64,000 nt of DNA from Halogeometricum rufum (GTDB lineage Archaea > Halobacteriota > Halobacteria > Halobacteriales > Haloferacaceae), in the NCBI RefSeq assembly GCF_900112175.1, contig NZ_FOYT01000001.1:868001-932000 (forward strand). Reading direction: 5' to 3'. The notes under the pieces are model-generated. The model worked only from the letters and a program-made list of their open reading frames with translations. It had not been told where the DNA came from and did no database searches. This document shows positions 52,918 to 60,724 of this stretch, piece by piece; within the stretch, counting starts at the first letter, position 1, and every line of letters begins with the position of its first letter. Both the position numbers and the translations under genes were made by a program.

Positions 52918-52923
52918 TTTTTT
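52918..52923 (+). terminator. Oligo-T terminator after the phosphatase-fold gene
   Basis: TTTTTT in GC-rich DNA, 44 bp after the stop at 52874. Archaeal RNA polymerase terminates at T-runs like this. Confidence 0.5.
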
Positions 52924-53088
52924 GCCCGCGTTGGCTCGTCGAGAGCGCCTGCGCCGGCGACGTCGGCGGTTCGCTCGGACGGTCGACGATGCGCTCAGAC
53001 GCTCGGTAGTCCGCTCAGACGGCCGCGCGGCGAGGACGGCCGCGTCGCTCCGACGGCCCCCGAGCGAGGACGGGTGCCGACCGCTCCC

Positions 53089-54174
53089 CTAGATGAGGTC
53101 GTCGAGTTCGTCGTTACTCCACGCGCTGGCGGGGTCCTCGCGTTCCTCGGCCGCCTCGGCCTCCTCGACGGCGTCCTTCGCTCGCTGCATGAACGCTTCG
53201 AGGCGGTCCGACCGCTCGACGCCGCCGAGGAGGATGAGCGAGGCGATGCGCCCGGAGTCGAGGGGGAAGTCGCCGCCGCGGACCTGGAGGCTGCCCGTCT
53301 CCTCCTCGACCCAGCGACGGGCGCGTTCGACGCCCTTCCGCGGTATCGTGTCCGGTTTCCCGGCGACGACGAGGAGCGCGGCGTCTGCCTCCGTCGCCTC
53401 GGGCAGACTCGTGCCGGTGAGCAGGGCGCGCCGCGTCGTGCTCATCACGGCGTTGATGTTGCCCTCGGCGTCCTCGGCGGACTCGGCGGCGGCGTATCCG
53501 AGTGCGGCGATGCCGCCCGACCGGAGCGTGTTGATGACCTCCGAGGAGTCCACGACGCTCTCGGCGACGCCCTCGACCGCTTCGCCGGAGGCGAACAGGA
53601 GGCCGATTCGCTGCGCGATGGCCTCGTTGATGGCGTCGAACCCCTGTTCGAGGCTCTCGCCGGAACTCCGGAAGGCGTCGTTGTCCACGAGGAGCAGCGA
53701 GTCCGCCTCGCGGGCGACGGTCTTCAGCGACCGACCCGCGTTCACCTGATACATCGCCCCCTCGTCGTCCCCGGGGAGGATGCCGAGGGCGTAGACGGGC
53801 ACGTCGTAGATGCGCTTGAGTTCCTTCACGAGGACCGGCGCGCCGCCGCTCCCAGTGCCGCCGCCGAGTCCGGCGACGACGAAGATGGCCTCCGCCTCGG
53901 CGGTGACGCGGCCGTCGAGGGCGGACAGCACCTCTCGCTTGTCGGCCTGCATGACTTCCGCGCCGAGTTCGTTGTCGCCGCCGACCCCGTGGCCCTTCAC
54001 GCGGTCCTGCCCGACGAGAATCGTCTCGAACGGGATGTCGCGGAGGTCGGCCTCGGCGGAGTTGACGGCGACTGCGTCGAGTATCGCGCCGAACCCCATT
54101 CGATCGTCGAACGCGACCAGTTCGCGGGTGAGTTTCCCGCCGGCCTGGCCGACGCCTATCAGGACGGTCTTCAT
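53089..54174 (-). CDS. cetZ: CetZ-type tubulin/FtsZ-family cytoskeletal GTPase
   Basis: 361 residues. GTPase motifs: [59 protein letters not shown] and a C-terminal FtsZ domain (SSLILLGGVERSDRLEAF). CetZ proteins shape haloarchaeal cells and support motility, unlike FtsZ1 at 25385. The C-terminal tail is acidic. ATG 54174 (MKTVLIG) is chosen; a longer reading adds 58 basic residues. Divergent from the coiled-coil gene at 54251. Confidence 0.88.
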   Translation of the reverse strand: MKTVLIGVGQAGGKLTRELVAFDDRMGFGAILDAVAVNSAEADLRDIPFETILVGQDRVKGHGVGGDNELGAEVMQADKREVLSALDGRVTAEAEAIFVVAGLGGGTGSGGAPVLVKELKRIYDVPVYALGILPGDDEGAMYQVNAGRSLKTVAREADSLLLVDNDAFRSSGESLEQGFDAINEAIAQRIGLLFASGEAVEGVAESVVDSSEVINTLRSGGIAALGYAAAESAEDAEGNINAVMSTTRRALLTGTSLPEATEADAALLVVAGKPDTIPRKGVERARRWVEEETGSLQVRGGDFPLDSGRIASLILLGGVERSDRLEAFMQRAKDAVEEAEAAEEREDPASAWSNDELDDLI

Positions 54175-54221
54175 ATCCGACGAATCGGGAGTACCTACCT
54201 TCAACTTTCCCCACCGAGGCC

Positions 54222-54227
54222 TTTTAT
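54222..54227 (+). promoter_or_regulatory. TATA box of the pilus-like locus
   Basis: TTTTAT, 24-29 bp before the ATG at 54251. It lies in a 76-bp divergent gap shared with cetZ. Confidence 0.5.
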
Positions 54228-54250
54228 GGGATGACGGGGCCAGTCGCCCC

Positions 54251-54706
54251 ATGCCCGACGACACGACCGACCTCGCGACGCTCGCCTCCCGCCTCGACGC
54301 CGTCGAACGCGCCCTGACCGACGAGAACGCCGCGGCGCGTTCGACCACCGGCGGCGACTCGGCTGCCGACCCGTCGACGGACGCTCCCGCGACCGTCGCG
54401 GAACTCGAACGCTCGGTCGCGGAACTCGAACGCTCGGTCGCCGACCTGTCCGCCGAACTCGACGCGGTTCGGGGACTGCTGGGCGGCGTCCGGGCGGTGA
54501 ACGACTCCGTCGAACGCCGCGCGGACCTCGCACTCTCGCTCGTCGAACGCCTCGATCGGGACCGCGAGGCGGACGGGCTGGTCGCCGAACGCCTGCCGGA
54601 CGAGGCGGCGGCGTCGGTGGACCCGGCGGACGCGTTCGGCGACGCCGCCGACGCGGACGAGTCCGACGTCGAGTCGCTCGCCGCCCGCCTGCGCGAGGCG
54701 CTGTGA
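54251..54706 (+). CDS. Coiled-coil protein of the pilus-like locus (DUF7310-like)
   Basis: 151 residues, acidic. A coiled coil is evident at 55-85 (AELERSVAELERSVADLSAELDAVRGLL). The first gene of a nine-gene forward run with secretion ATPase and membrane protein genes. I recall a haloarchaeal family DUF7310 here. It may organise the assembly ring, which is inference. Confidence 0.75.
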   Translation: MPDDTTDLATLASRLDAVERALTDENAAARSTTGGDSAADPSTDAPATVAELERSVAELERSVADLSAELDAVRGLLGGVRAVNDSVERRADLALSLVERLDRDREADGLVAERLPDEAAASVDPADAFGDAADADESDVESLAARLREAL

Positions 54707-54707
54707 A

Positions 54708-55211
54708 GTGATTCGCGCCGTCCTCGCGGCGGTTCTCACCACGGCGGTGCTCGCCGCGTCGCTGCCGGCGGTCGAGGACGCGCGGGCCGACCGGACGGCG
54801 ACGGCGATAGACGCCTCGACCGAACGGCTCTCGGCCGCCGGGTCGGCACTCGCGTTCGAGTCCGACCCGACGCGGGACCCCGCCGTCGCGCCGACGCGCG
54901 CGGTGACGTTCTCGCTCCCGCCGCCGACGTGGACGACTGCGGGCGTCGGCTTCGTCGCCGTCGGCGGGCCGCCGGACGGCCCCGGCAACCGGTCGGTCGT
55001 GACGTACGCCGTCGGCGACGGCCGGCCGACGACCCGGCGACTGTCGGTGCCGCTTCCGCTCCGGACGCCCGACGGACCAGTCGTCCTCCGGGGGCGCGGC
55101 GACCGGTCGGTGACGGTGTCGCTCCGGCGAACGCCCGCCGGTCCCGCCCTCGTCGTCGGCCGCCCCACCGCCGACGGGGCCGCCGAGTCGGCGGGCCGCG
55201 CCGCCGCCTGA
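54708..55211 (+). CDS. Exported small protein of the pilus-like locus (DUF7311-like)
   Basis: 167 residues starting at GTG, one base after the previous stop. The first 20 residues are hydrophobic (AVLAAVLTTAVLAASLPAVEDA) and look like a signal or anchor helix. The rest is beta-rich and Ala/Thr/Gly-rich. Translational coupling to both neighbours suggests it joins the same complex. The DUF number is from memory. Confidence 0.72.
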   Translation: MIRAVLAAVLTTAVLAASLPAVEDARADRTATAIDASTERLSAAGSALAFESDPTRDPAVAPTRAVTFSLPPPTWTTAGVGFVAVGGPPDGPGNRSVVTYAVGDGRPTTRRLSVPLPLRTPDGPVVLRGRGDRSVTVSLRRTPAGPALVVGRPTADGAAESAGRAAA

Positions 55212-55243
55212 GATTTAAGTACGGAGACGCGGCCAGCGCCCCC

Positions 55244-57211
55244 ATGTCACTCGACTTCACCGGCGTCGTCGCCGCCGCGAGTGCGGCGCTCTCGACCGTC
55301 ACCGGTGCCGCTGGACCGGACGCCGACCGCCGCCGCGACGCCGCCCACGCCTCCTGCCGGTGTCGGCACGCGTTCGAGACGCCGACCGGGCGGTCGACCG
55401 ACCGGACGGAACTCGTCGTGGACGCCGCCGACTGCCCCGGCGGCGGCGACCTGGCGCGCGCCCCGGCGTGTCGCGCCGCCGTCGTCGGCGCACTCGCCGA
55501 CAGGGACGCCGACGTGGTCCGCGTGCGCGCGGACGGATTCGAACGGACGTACGACGACGACGCGGCGGGCGTCCTCCTCGCGGCGGGCCGGTTCGTCGAA
55601 CGCGTCGCGTTCCACGACGAGTCGCTGGCGGACCGCGCCCGCCGCGACCCGGTGGCGGCGGTCCGCCGCGCGACGGGGCGTGCGGGACCGGTGGCTCGAA
55701 TCGCCGCCGAGACGGGCCTCGCCGCGGGCGTCGAACGCGCCGACGACTACGAGACCCTCCTGCGGAGTTACGTCGGCCCGTCGGTGGCCCGGTCCCGCGT
55801 CGCCCGCCGCCCGCCGGCGGACGCCGTCCTCCTCGACCGCCGCGAACTCGACACCGGCGCGACGGTGCGACTCTACGACACCGGGGCAGGCCAGCTATAC
55901 CACCTCACGCCCGTCGCCCACGAACTCGACGCGGCGGCGACGGCGACGCTCTCGGCGGCGCACGAGTGCCTCGCGCGCGGCGTCGTGCGGGGCGGCGAAC
56001 GCGCCCCGGGCCGGGCGGTACGCCACGTCGCCGACGAGGACGACCCGGTCGAGGCGCTGTCGGCCGTCCTCGACCGCCACACCCGCGGCAACGGCGTCCT
56101 CGACGACCTGTTCGCCGACCCGCGGGTGACGGACGTGGTCGCGTCGGCGCCGGTCGAGTCGACCCCCGTTCGCGTCGCTCTCGACGGCGAACGCGTCCGC
56201 ACGAACGTCCGTCTCACCCCGGACGGCGCCGCCGCCCTCGCCTCGCGGTTCCGACACGCCAGCGGTCGCGGGTTCTCCCGCGCCTCGCCCGCACTCGACG
56301 CCGCCGTCGACGCGCCGGACGGGTCCCGAGTCCGCGTCGCCGGCGTCACCGCCCCCGCCAGCGACGGCATCGGGTTCGCCTTCCGCGCCCACGGCGACGG
56401 CGCGTGGACGCTTCCGGGCCTCGTCGCCGCCGGGACGCTCCCGGCGGAGACGGCGGCGTTCCTCTCGCTCGCCGTCGAACGCGGCGCGACCGGACTCGTC
56501 GCCGGAACCCGCGGGGCCGGCAAGACCACGCTCCTCTCCGCCCTCCTGTGGGAACTCCCCGCGACGACGCGCCTCGTCACCGTCGAGGACACCCCCGAAC
56601 TCCCCGCCGAAGCGCTCAGAGACGCCGGGCGCGACGTGCAGGCGCTCCACACGGACCTCGCGGACGACGGCTCGTTCTCGCCGACAGACGCGGTCCGCAC
56701 CGCGCTCCGACTCGGCGACGGCGCTCTCGTCGTCGGCGAGGTGCGCGGCGAGGAGGCGAGCGCCCTGTACGAGGCGATGCGCGTCGGCGCGCACGGTCAC
56801 GCCGTGCTGGGGACGATACACGGCGACTCGCCCGCGGCCGTCCAGGAACGCGTCGTCTCGGACCTCGGCGTCCCCGAGTCTTCGTTCGCGGCGACTGACC
56901 TCGTCGTCACCTGCGCCCGCGACGGCGGGGACAGGCGCGTCGAGACGGTCGCCGAAGTCCGACGGAGCGACGACGGCGTCCGCTTCGAGTCGCTGTACGA
57001 ACGCGACGGTGACGACGTGTGCGAGACGGGCGTCGTCGCCCGCGGCGACAGTTCGCTGGTCGCCGCGCTCGCCCGGCACGACGAGTCCTACGCGGACGTG
57101 CTGGACGCGCTCGACCGCCGAACCGCGACGCTCGCCCACCTCGCGGAGACGGACCAGACGCGCCCGGACGACCGGTCGAACGTCGGCGGCGACGACGGAG
57201 GGCGTCGATGA
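55244..57211 (+). CDS. PilB-type secretion/pilus assembly ATPase
   Basis: 655 residues. A type II/IV secretion ATPase: Walker A GTRGAGKTTLL (near 421), Asp-box VEDTPELPAEAL, Walker B GDGALVVGEVRGEEA (near 495) and HAVLGTIHGDSPAAVQERV. The N-terminal 100 residues hold four cysteines (38, 40, 64, 76), a possible metal site absent in minimal PilB. ATP hydrolysis drives fibre assembly with the membrane protein encoded next. TATA AGATTTAAG lies at 55211-55219. Its stop overlaps the next start by 4 bp. Confidence 0.92.
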   Translation: MSLDFTGVVAAASAALSTVTGAAGPDADRRRDAAHASCRCRHAFETPTGRSTDRTELVVDAADCPGGGDLARAPACRAAVVGALADRDADVVRVRADGFERTYDDDAAGVLLAAGRFVERVAFHDESLADRARRDPVAAVRRATGRAGPVARIAAETGLAAGVERADDYETLLRSYVGPSVARSRVARRPPADAVLLDRRELDTGATVRLYDTGAGQLYHLTPVAHELDAAATATLSAAHECLARGVVRGGERAPGRAVRHVADEDDPVEALSAVLDRHTRGNGVLDDLFADPRVTDVVASAPVESTPVRVALDGERVRTNVRLTPDGAAALASRFRHASGRGFSRASPALDAAVDAPDGSRVRVAGVTAPASDGIGFAFRAHGDGAWTLPGLVAAGTLPAETAAFLSLAVERGATGLVAGTRGAGKTTLLSALLWELPATTRLVTVEDTPELPAEALRDAGRDVQALHTDLADDGSFSPTDAVRTALRLGDGALVVGEVRGEEASALYEAMRVGAHGHAVLGTIHGDSPAAVQERVVSDLGVPESSFAATDLVVTCARDGGDRRVETVAEVRRSDDGVRFESLYERDGDDVCETGVVARGDSSLVAALARHDESYADVLDALDRRTATLAHLAETDQTRPDDRSNVGGDDGGRR

Positions 57212-58926
57212 CGGACCTCGCTCGCGCGGCGGCGTCGCTCGCGCGCCTGTACCCGCGACCGGTCGAACCCGCGGACGACGTTCGCGCCGCGCTGTCGTAC
57301 CTCGGGAGCGACGCCGACGCGGCGACGGTCGTTCGCGCCGGCTACGCGCTGTCACTCCCGCTGGCCGTCGCCGCGTTCGCCGTCGTCGTCCTCGTCGCCC
57401 CCGGTGCTTCGCTCGTCGCCGGTCTCGCCGGCTCCCTCGCCGTCGGCCTCGCGGCCGCGCACGCCGCGCATCGACTGCCGGTCGTCGCCGCCCGACTCCG
57501 CCGGACGCGCGCGCTGGGCGAGTCGGCGGCGCTGGTTGGTCGCGCGACCCTCCGGATGCGACTCGGGCCGACGCCGGAACGCGCCGCGTCGTTCGCCGCC
57601 CACACCGCGGACGGACCGCTGGCCGACAGCCTCGCGGCGCACGTCCGGCGCGCGCGCGGCACTCCGGACTCCGGGTTCGAGACGTTCGCCGCCGAGTGGC
57701 GCGACCGGTTTCCGGCGCTGGACCGCGCCGTCTCGCTCCTCCTCGCCAGCGCCGACGCGCGGGCCGAGGACCGCGAACGCGGCCTCGACCGCGCGCTCGA
57801 CGCCGTTCTCGACGGCACGCGCGACGAACTCGCGACGTTCGCGGCGGACGTCCGCGGTCCGACGACGGGCGTCTACGCCTTCGGCGTCCTCCTCCCCCTC
57901 GCCCTGGTGGGCGTCCTGCCGGCGGCCCGCGCGGGCGGCGTGTCGGTTCCGACGGCCGCCTTCGTGGCCGTCTACGACCTGCTCCTCCCGGCCGGACTCG
58001 TCGCCGCGAGCGCGTGGATTCTGCTCCGCCGCCCCGTCGCCCTCGCCCCGCCGCGCGTCGACGCCGCGCACCCCGACGTACCGTCGTCGCTCCTCCCGGC
58101 CGGACTCGTCGCCGTCGTCGCCGCCGGCGTCGGCTGGGTCGTCGGCGCGACAGTCGCGCCGTGGGCCGACGCCCTCACCGCCGTCGGCGCGGGCGTCGGG
58201 TCGGGACTGGTCGCGCGGTACTACCCGATGGCGCGGGTCAGAGCGCGCGTGCGCGCCGTCGAGGACGGACTCGACGACGTGCTCTCGCTCGTCGGGCGGC
58301 GCGTCACGGCGGGCGACTCGGTGGAAGTCGCCGTCGAGTCCGCGGCGGACGCGGTGTCGACGCCGGCGGGCGACGTGTTCGCCGACGCCGCCGGCGTCCG
58401 CCGCCGCCTCCGCGTCGGCGTCCGCGAGGCGTTTCTCGGGCGTTACGGCGTCCTCTCGGACCTCCCCAGTCCGCGGGCGCGGAGCGCCGCCGCACTGCTC
58501 GCCGTCGCGGCGACGGAAGGGCGGCCCGCGGGGCGGGCCGTCGTCGCCACCGCCGACCACCTCCGCGAACTCCGACGGGTCGAGAGCGAGGCTCGTCGGG
58601 AACTCGCGTCGGTGACGGGCACGCTGTCGAACACCGCCGCCCTGTTCGCACCGCTGGTCGGCGGCGCGACGGTGGCGATGGCGGCGCGGATGGGCGCCGC
58701 AGAGACGGCGCTGGTCGAGGGCGGCGCGAGGACGCTCGGTCCGTCCCTCCTCGGCGTCGCCGTCGGAGCCTACGTCCTCGCTCTGGCCGTCGTCCTGACC
58801 GCGCTCTCGACGGGTCTCGACCGCGGACTCGACCGGACGCTCGTCGGCTACCGCGTCGGCCTCGCCCTCCTGTCGGCGACGGCGGCCTACCTCGCGGCGT
58901 TCCGCGGGGCGGCGCTGGTGTTCTGA
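57208..58926 (+). CDS. PilC/GspF-type membrane platform protein
   Basis: 572 residues, with about eight hydrophobic helices in two halves and cytosolic loops. SLVGRRVTAGDSVEVAVESAADAVSTPAGDVF and LAVAATEGRPAGRAVVATADHLRELRRVESEARRELASVTGTLSNTAALFAPL resemble the two GspF-like domains. It would be the inner-membrane platform driven by the ATPase. Strong Ala/Arg/Val bias. Coupled to the ATPase (ATGA overlap). Confidence 0.88.
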   Translation: MTDLARAAASLARLYPRPVEPADDVRAALSYLGSDADAATVVRAGYALSLPLAVAAFAVVVLVAPGASLVAGLAGSLAVGLAAAHAAHRLPVVAARLRRTRALGESAALVGRATLRMRLGPTPERAASFAAHTADGPLADSLAAHVRRARGTPDSGFETFAAEWRDRFPALDRAVSLLLASADARAEDRERGLDRALDAVLDGTRDELATFAADVRGPTTGVYAFGVLLPLALVGVLPAARAGGVSVPTAAFVAVYDLLLPAGLVAASAWILLRRPVALAPPRVDAAHPDVPSSLLPAGLVAVVAAGVGWVVGATVAPWADALTAVGAGVGSGLVARYYPMARVRARVRAVEDGLDDVLSLVGRRVTAGDSVEVAVESAADAVSTPAGDVFADAAGVRRRLRVGVREAFLGRYGVLSDLPSPRARSAAALLAVAATEGRPAGRAVVATADHLRELRRVESEARRELASVTGTLSNTAALFAPLVGGATVAMAARMGAAETALVEGGARTLGPSLLGVAVGAYVLALAVVLTALSTGLDRGLDRTLVGYRVGLALLSATAAYLAAFRGAALVF

Positions 58927-58960
58927 CTACCCCTGGCCGCGCCGGGGACTCGCACGAGTG

Positions 58961-58969
58961 TTTATATAC
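58961..58969 (+). promoter_or_regulatory. TATA box inside the pilus-like locus
   Basis: TTTATATAC, 22-30 bp before the ATG at 58991. It is the best TATA match in the locus and suggests the downstream four-gene module has separate expression. Confidence 0.6.
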
Positions 58970-58990
58970 CGAACCGCGGCCAGACGGCCC

Positions 58991-59470
58991 ATGCTCGACC
59001 TCCCACTCGACTCGTGGTACGCGTGGCTGGGCCTCTCGCTGGCGGGCGTCGCTCTCGTCGGCGCGGCGTCCGGACTGCCGACGGTGCCGCCGCCGAACGC
59101 TGACTCGGCGGCCGCGACGGTGGACCGCGTGGCCGCCGCCGAGTACGCGGCGACGGCCGAACACCCGCTGGACGCGACGGCGGTCAGACTCGGCACGCGC
59201 CGCCTCGCACTCCGGAACGACGCCGGCACCGCGCACGCGACGCTCGCGTTCGGTCCGGTCACGCCCGTCCCGACGAACGACTCGGCGCTTCGGGACGTGG
59301 TTCACGGCGCGCACCCCTCGACCGCGTTCGACACGCCGGAGGCGTTCCGGCAGGCGATAATCGACGCCCGCGCCCGCGGCGGCGACGCGCCGTGGCGCGC
59401 GGTGGACCGCACGCTTCTCGTCCGCAGAACGACCTGGGAGGGGGTCGATGTCGTCCTCGTGGACGCGTGA
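58991..59470 (+). CDS. Envelope protein of the pilus-like locus (DUF7283-like)
   Basis: 159 residues. An N-terminal hydrophobic helix (WLGLSLAGVALVGAASGL, about 11-30) is followed by an extracytoplasmic domain (DATAVRLGTRRLALRNDAGTAHATLAFGPVTPV ... HPSTAFDTPEAFRQAI). No processing site before the helix is clear. It overlaps the next gene by 23 bp, so order and dosage are tightly linked. DUF number from memory. Confidence 0.72.
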   Translation: MLDLPLDSWYAWLGLSLAGVALVGAASGLPTVPPPNADSAAATVDRVAAAEYAATAEHPLDATAVRLGTRRLALRNDAGTAHATLAFGPVTPVPTNDSALRDVVHGAHPSTAFDTPEAFRQAIIDARARGGDAPWRAVDRTLLVRRTTWEGVDVVLVDA

Positions 59471-59855
59471 GGCGCGCCGCAGGGCGCAGGCCTCGCCGAT
59501 AGCCGCGCTGGCCGCCCTGTTCGCCGTCTGCGCGGGGCTGAGTCTCTACGCGACGGTGCTCGGCGGGTCCGTGCCCCTCGTTCAGGGGGGCGGCGTCGCC
59601 GACCCGACGCTGGACCGCGTCCACGACGCCGCGACGGACGGCGGCGTGGCCGCCCCAGACCGACTCGACCGGGCGGCGACTCGGGGACCGGACGGTCACC
59701 GTCTCAACGTCTCGCTGACCGTCGCGGACGAGGCGTGGACGGTCGGTCCGTCCGTCCCGGGAGGCGCGACCGACCGCGCGAGTCGCCTCGTGAGCGTCCG
59801 TCTCGCGCCGGGCCGGGTCGAACCCGGTCGCCTGTCGGTGGTGGTGTGGTCGTGA
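59448..59855 (+). CDS. Pilin-like protein with class III signal (DUF7285-like)
   Basis: 135 residues. REARRRAQASPIAALAALFAVCAGLSLYATVL looks like a class III (prepilin-peptidase) signal: a basic leader, then RAQ before ASPI and a hydrophobic helix. The mature part is short and beta-rich. Likely minor pilin or pseudopilin. It overlaps both neighbours (23 bp upstream, 4 bp GTGA downstream). Confidence 0.7.
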   Translation: MSSSWTREARRRAQASPIAALAALFAVCAGLSLYATVLGGSVPLVQGGGVADPTLDRVHDAATDGGVAAPDRLDRAATRGPDGHRLNVSLTVADEAWTVGPSVPGGATDRASRLVSVRLAPGRVEPGRLSVVVWS

Positions 59856-60724
59856 ACGCCGCCGTCGACGCCGCCGTCTTCCTCCTCCTCCTCGGAGCGG
59901 CCGTCGTGGGCCTCACCGCCGCCGACGCGGGGCCGGGAGCGGCCGACGCCGACGCCGACGGCGACGCGGACGCCGTCGCGAACGTCCTCGCGACCAGTAC
60001 CGCGACGGTGAACTACACGCTCTCGCCCGGCGCGCGACGCGCGGCCGAGAGCGGGGCCGACTTCGAGCGAACCGCCGGCCCGGAGTTCGAACGGACCACG
60101 CACGGGTCGCTCGCGGGCCTCCTCGCTCGCGCCGCCGTCGGAACCGCGGGGTTCGGCGACGACCCCGTGACGCACGCCCGCGACGACTTCCGGTCGGCCG
60201 TCCGGGACGCCGTGGCCGCCCGTCTCGAACCGGTCGGCCTCCGCGTCGACGCCGTCTGGCGCCCGTATCCCGATTCACCGGTCGAGGGACGCGTCGCGGT
60301 GGGTGAGGTCCCACCGGCGACGGCGACGACCGACACGGCGACGCTGTCGGTGCCGGCGGGGACGCGATCGCTGGCCGCGAACGAGACGCGCGACTTCTCG
60401 TCGCTGTCGAGCGCCGTCGCCCGCCGTACCGTCGAGACGCTCGCGCCCGCCGGACAGATGCGACTCGCCCTCCGCGGCGACGCGCCCGTCTCCACGCTCG
60501 TCGGGTATCGATACGACCGCCTCGCCGCGGAACTGAACACGTCCGTCGACTCGCGGACGGCCGACGCCGACACCGAGGCGGCGAACCGGCGTCTCGCGGC
60601 CGCCCTCGCGCCGCGCGTCGAGTCCGACCTGCGGGCGCGCTACGACTCCCCCGAGGACGCCGCGGCCGCCGTCGGCGTCGCGGAGGTTCGAATCGTCGTC
60701 CGGACGTGGGAGGCGGGTCGCTGA
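59852..60724 (+). CDS. Envelope protein of the pilus-like locus (DUF7284-like)
   Basis: 290 residues starting at GTG. One N-terminal hydrophobic segment (AAVFLLLLGAAVVGLTAADA) without a clear prepilin motif, then an Ala/Thr-rich external region with YTLSPGARRAAE and LSLAPAGQMRLALRGDAPVSTLVGYRYD-like beta elements. It ends one base inside the start of the large protein gene. Function unknown. Confidence 0.7.
   Translation: MNAAVDAAVFLLLLGAAVVGLTAADAGPGAADADADGDADAVANVLATSTATVNYTLSPGARRAAESGADFERTAGPEFERTTHGSLAGLLARAAVGTAGFGDDPVTHARDDFRSAVRDAVAARLEPVGLRVDAVWRPYPDSPVEGRVAVGEVPPATATTDTATLSVPAGTRSLAANETRDFSSLSSAVARRTVETLAPAGQMRLALRGDAPVSTLVGYRYDRLAAELNTSVDSRTADADTEAANRRLAAALAPRVESDLRARYDSPEDAAAAVGVAEVRIVVRTWEAGR

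Noticed and set aside
53089-54174. Second FtsZ proper
   Set aside because: The tubulin signature is CetZ-like (GLGGGTGSGGAPV with the CetZ-type start IGVGQAGGK) and not FtsZ1/FtsZ2.
54175-54348. Longer N-terminus of CetZ
   Set aside because: The 58 basic residues are antisense to the coiled-coil gene at 54251; family members start at the MKxxLIGxGQAGG motif.
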